This document shows, one piece after another, positions 61,501 through 64,000 of a DNA stretch of 64,000 bases. The translations under genes were made by a program, and so were the position numbers. The notes below the pieces were generated by a model. That model saw only the letters and a list, made by a program, of their open reading frames with translations, searched no databases and had not been told where the DNA came from. Origin of the DNA: Cyclina sinensis (Eukaryota > Mollusca > Bivalvia > Venerida > Veneridae); the NCBI GenBank assembly GCA_012932295.1, contig JAAONU010000001.1:23260461-23324460 (forward strand). Direction: 5' to 3'. Within the stretch, counting starts at the first letter, position 1, and the number at the start of each line of letters is the position of its first letter.

Positions 61501-63388
61501 TTCTCCTACATTGAGTGGTATCAGATTCAGTAATGAGACAAAAGAATTATTTTTACTGGGAAGGTTTAGTTTTGGATACTGTTACAAGGATTATTATTTT
61601 AATAAAATAATTGTGTGAGATGATTTGAACATAACTTGATGTTTTTATTACAGAAGATATTACTTTACAAAAGTTCTTTATCCTTTCCTTGTGTTCTAAT
61701 GGGCAGTGTAAAATAGAATTTTATGATTTATTTTATTCAGATTTAAATAATTTTTACAAATGTATTTGCATTTATTTATGTTGATGATGTTAAATATATA
61801 TTTCATAAGTTTCTCTTAACTTTCCTACCTGTGATATATGTATTCAGGATCAGCTGGCATCATACATGTATATATAAATAGTAAAACATAAATCATTTAT
61901 GATTTTTTATAGGCTCCTTAAGTATGATAGTTTTACAAAAGTCTGCAAGTCATTGAGATTTGCGGACTTTTTACCGATATTTTAAATGCTATCAGTTGTA
62001 AGATTGTGAATAAACATTATTGTAATTTTATATTACTTGAGTGTAGTTTTTGTAAAAACACTCAGTAACACCTGCATCACTCAAGATAAAATAATATTCA
62101 AGCTGTTTTAACCCTTACCATGCTAAATATCTAAAATGGACTTGTCCATCTTTCAGTTTGGACAGATCCATTATTGTTTATGGGGTGCTTATTGAAAATT
62201 TATTGACTGAATGGCGAATAGAACAGATTACGATCAGACTGCAAGGATGTGCAGGCAGATCTCTGGTCTACATTTTGTACACTGGTCACAAAGGCAGTCA
62301 GTTGCCTCCAGCAGGATAAGGGTTAAAGCCATTATATTTGTTCAGTTATAAGTTTATCACTGGTAGCTATTGTGTTTGTGTTGTCAGATGCCTTATTGCA
62401 GCTTTTAGATTTCTTCTGTAAGTGAAGTCATTGTGGTGAAATAGATGTGGTAATGTTATTGTCAGTGTATTATTATACTGTTTATAAATTCAGGTTTATC
62501 AGAGTATTTCTGGAAACAGATAAGCTTCAATAGTTGCTTTGATGTTCTTGCCTATGTTTGCCGTATTACTTCACCACATATATAGGTCTAGATTAGGGTT
62601 AAATGTTTTAGACATTTTTCACAAATATTCCAAATTCTTTATGTTATCATTCAGACAGAATGCATTACCAAGGTGTACAAATGTAGCTACAGGTAAAAGA
62701 ATGAAGACAGGTCATAAGTTAACAGTCATAGCATTGGTCCTTCTTTCTTTATCTAGTCGAGAATTCAAGACAAGAACAAGTGACATACCAGTCAAAAGCT
62801 CTTTACATACAGGCTACACGGATTATGAAAAATACTATTATAACTTACGGTTGTTAGTCTTTCATTGTTCATTGTTTAATAGTTAATACAAAAAATGTAT
62901 TGTCTTAAATTTTTTTAGCAAAACCTTGCTTTTTGGTTTGCAACTGGAGGTGCGGGGTTCTGTTTAAGTCGAGCGCTGGCGCTCAAAATGGTTCCACATG
63001 CTGGGTAAGAATCATCGTTTTATACAAAGTAAGACAGATTAAAATGGAAACTTAAAGTATAATATTAAAGAGGTATAAAAATGTTTGATACATGATTTTA
63101 GATAGAGAAAATTTCCAAAACTTTTCAGTTAAATAGTGTAAATTTCAGGTTTTAAGCTATATACCGCTGGGTCATTAATTTGATTTTTTCTATCATTTCT
63201 GTCCTTCAGACATAGAAAAAATGATCAGCAAAAGTTGCATAACATTTACTTTTATTTACAGGAATAGTATTTCCTACGTTTTGTTGCTCTTTTTTTCATG
63301 TATACTTGTGTTTCTAGGGGAGGACGTCTGATGCGTGCAGCAGAACATATCCGATTGGCTGATGATTGTACAATAGGATATATTATAG
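55503..63388 (+). CDS. fringe: Fringe, O-fucosylpeptide beta-1,3-GlcNAc-transferase (3' end outside window)
   Basis: Fringe adds GlcNAc to O-fucose on Notch EGF repeats in the Golgi (GT31 family) and changes Notch ligand choice. Exons are 55503-55883, 58624-58675, 59858-59900, 60278-60485, 62919-63004 and 63318-63388; all have GT/AG borders and join in phase (280 residues so far). The N-terminus RRQFAKS plus ISLCLICVASLVIILT is a type II signal anchor. The catalytic domain follows: IDDIFISVKTTIKNHKLRM, LLLDTWI, YIFTETDDPDL, NTNCSVGHD, VCKMAQEFDWF, the metal-binding HVDDDTYLNV (D-D-D near 60353), YLGRPSLDHPIEV, FWFATGGAGFCLSRALALKM and DDCTIGYI. The last donor (gtaaca at 63389) shows that about 100 C-terminal residues lie beyond the window. 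Neighbour CAMLG is divergent. Start ATG 55503 is the first before the anchor. Confidence 0.93.
56137..56952. mobile_element. TA-flanked MITE (816 bp) in Fringe intron 1
   Basis: The ends CAGTACGCACCACGAGGAAC and, reverse-complemented, CAGTATGGGCCAGGAGGAAC lie between TA dinucleotides (56135-56136 and 56953-56954). Inside are CpG-rich segments such as GTCCGCCGCGATATTTGG and its degraded inverse. The Tc1/mariner-type ends and size fit a non-autonomous element. Confidence 0.7.
62107..62327. mobile_element. Short MITE with TTTAACCCTTA ends in a Fringe intron
   Basis: Ends TTTAACCCTTACC and TAAGGGTTAAA are inverted. The interior contains CTAAAATGGACTTGTCCATC and GATCAGACTGCAAGGATGTG. From general memory of bivalve sequences this looks like a common short repeat, but I cannot verify it. 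Confidence 0.55.
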
Positions 63389-63512
63389 GTAACAGTAAAA
63401 TGTTATTTTCCAATAACTGTATAAGGTTTAAGGCAAAAATAAAAATATATAACATGATTTTTCCAGTATGTGGAATTTATACACTCAGGAGGGATGTAGG
63501 CCCGAGTGTTCA

Positions 63513-63838
63513 GTATTATTATATAACCTATAAATAGCTTTGAAATGCCTTTCTCTGATTGGTGCAAGCATAACGTTTTGTATAAAAAAATAATGGTAAA
63601 TATCAGAGCATATTGACTGTTTTTTTTTTTCAAAAATAGATTTCCTGGAAGTCCCCGACATTTGTTTATAATTCGGACATTTCCGGTGAAACGACTCACT
63701 TTCAGGAAATGACGAAGGCCTTTTCGGCAAATACCGTTGAATGCTACACCTGACATTATGATGTTCCCGGTGCATTCGTTTATCAGCGCTATAAGAACAA
63801 AATGTGCCATATAAAAGCTATTTATAAATTATATAATA
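63513..63838. mobile_element. Short inverted-repeat element in the last Fringe intron
   Basis: ATTATATAACCTATAAATAG on the left and CTATTTATAAATTATATAAT on the right are inverted with two mismatches. About 325 bp; no coding. Confidence 0.5.
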
Positions 63839-63845
63839 GAACAAG

Positions 63846-63964
63846 TATGGACTTTTTAGCTGGTAAATATGATGTGATATGTACCTAAAAAATTAACATC
63901 GCCTCGGTCAATATTAATTTTTTAGGTACATATCACATCATATTCACCATCTAAAAAGTCCATA
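63846..63964. mobile_element. Palindromic MITE, 119 bp
   Basis: Arms of about 54 bases (TATGGACTTTTTAGCTGGTA and GATGTGATATGTACCTAAAA) are matched by their reverse complement on the right with about four mismatches, leaving a loop near CGCCTCGGTC. Confidence 0.75.
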
Positions 63965-64000
63965 TCTGTATATAATTACACAAAAACTGCTGTACACCAT

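Noticed and set aside
63403..63810. 135-codon minus-strand frame at the window end
   Set aside because: It overlaps an inverted-repeat element in a Fringe intron and has no recognisable domain.

Overview
The window is animal nuclear DNA: AT-rich, with short exons bounded by GT/AG introns and many transposon copies. The interspersed repeat types (ends reading AGCTCACCTGAGCAC or GGGCCATCATGGCCC) together with the gene set suggest a mollusc, most likely a bivalve. That assignment is inference, because I could not search databases.

I can support four host genes. (1) A Myc-type bHLH-leucine-zipper gene (+, coding 13948-15850) has a large coding exon carrying a four-copy SUMO-consensus repeat and a last exon carrying the bHLHZ domain. 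One extra base in an A-run breaks the frame. (2) TFAM, mitochondrial transcription factor A (+, exons 25573-33561, possible first exon near 20706), has two HMG boxes and a long basic tail; one intron holds a 1.7 kb minisatellite. (3) A CAMLG/GET2-like tail-anchored-protein receptor subunit (-, 55219 down to 46676) has four coding exons and a 7.3 kb first intron packed with nested repeats. (4) Fringe, a Golgi beta-1,3-GlcNAc-transferase acting on Notch (+, 55503 to at least 63388), runs off the right edge. CAMLG and Fringe are head to head with 283 bp between start codons, so they probably share a bidirectional promoter.

Layout. 1-3770: a broken non-LTR reverse transcriptase, a tRNA-Thr, small inverted-repeat elements and a dead hAT-type transposase. 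4.4-13.7 kb: dense repeats with nested insertions. 13.9-16.3 kb: Myc. 16.3-20.6 kb: intergenic, with an inverted copy of an unidentified element and a tRNA-derived SINE. 20.7-33.6 kb: TFAM, with four mobile elements and three tandem arrays in its introns. 34.3-45.8 kb: mostly repeats. 46.7-55.2 kb: CAMLG. 55.5-64 kb: Fringe with short MITEs.

The most unusual feature is a set of non-coding elements sharing one plan: a strong hairpin at one end, a core of diverged 140-170 bp tandem repeats, and at the other end a hairpin followed by (T)CTTGTT. They show no terminal inverted repeats or obvious target duplication. At least three sequence families follow this plan, and in two places one family sits at the same T-rich site of another. 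This resembles non-autonomous rolling-circle (Helentron-like) elements. On the biology of the genes: Myc promotes mitochondrial biogenesis in animals and TFAM packages mtDNA, but their linkage here may be coincidence.
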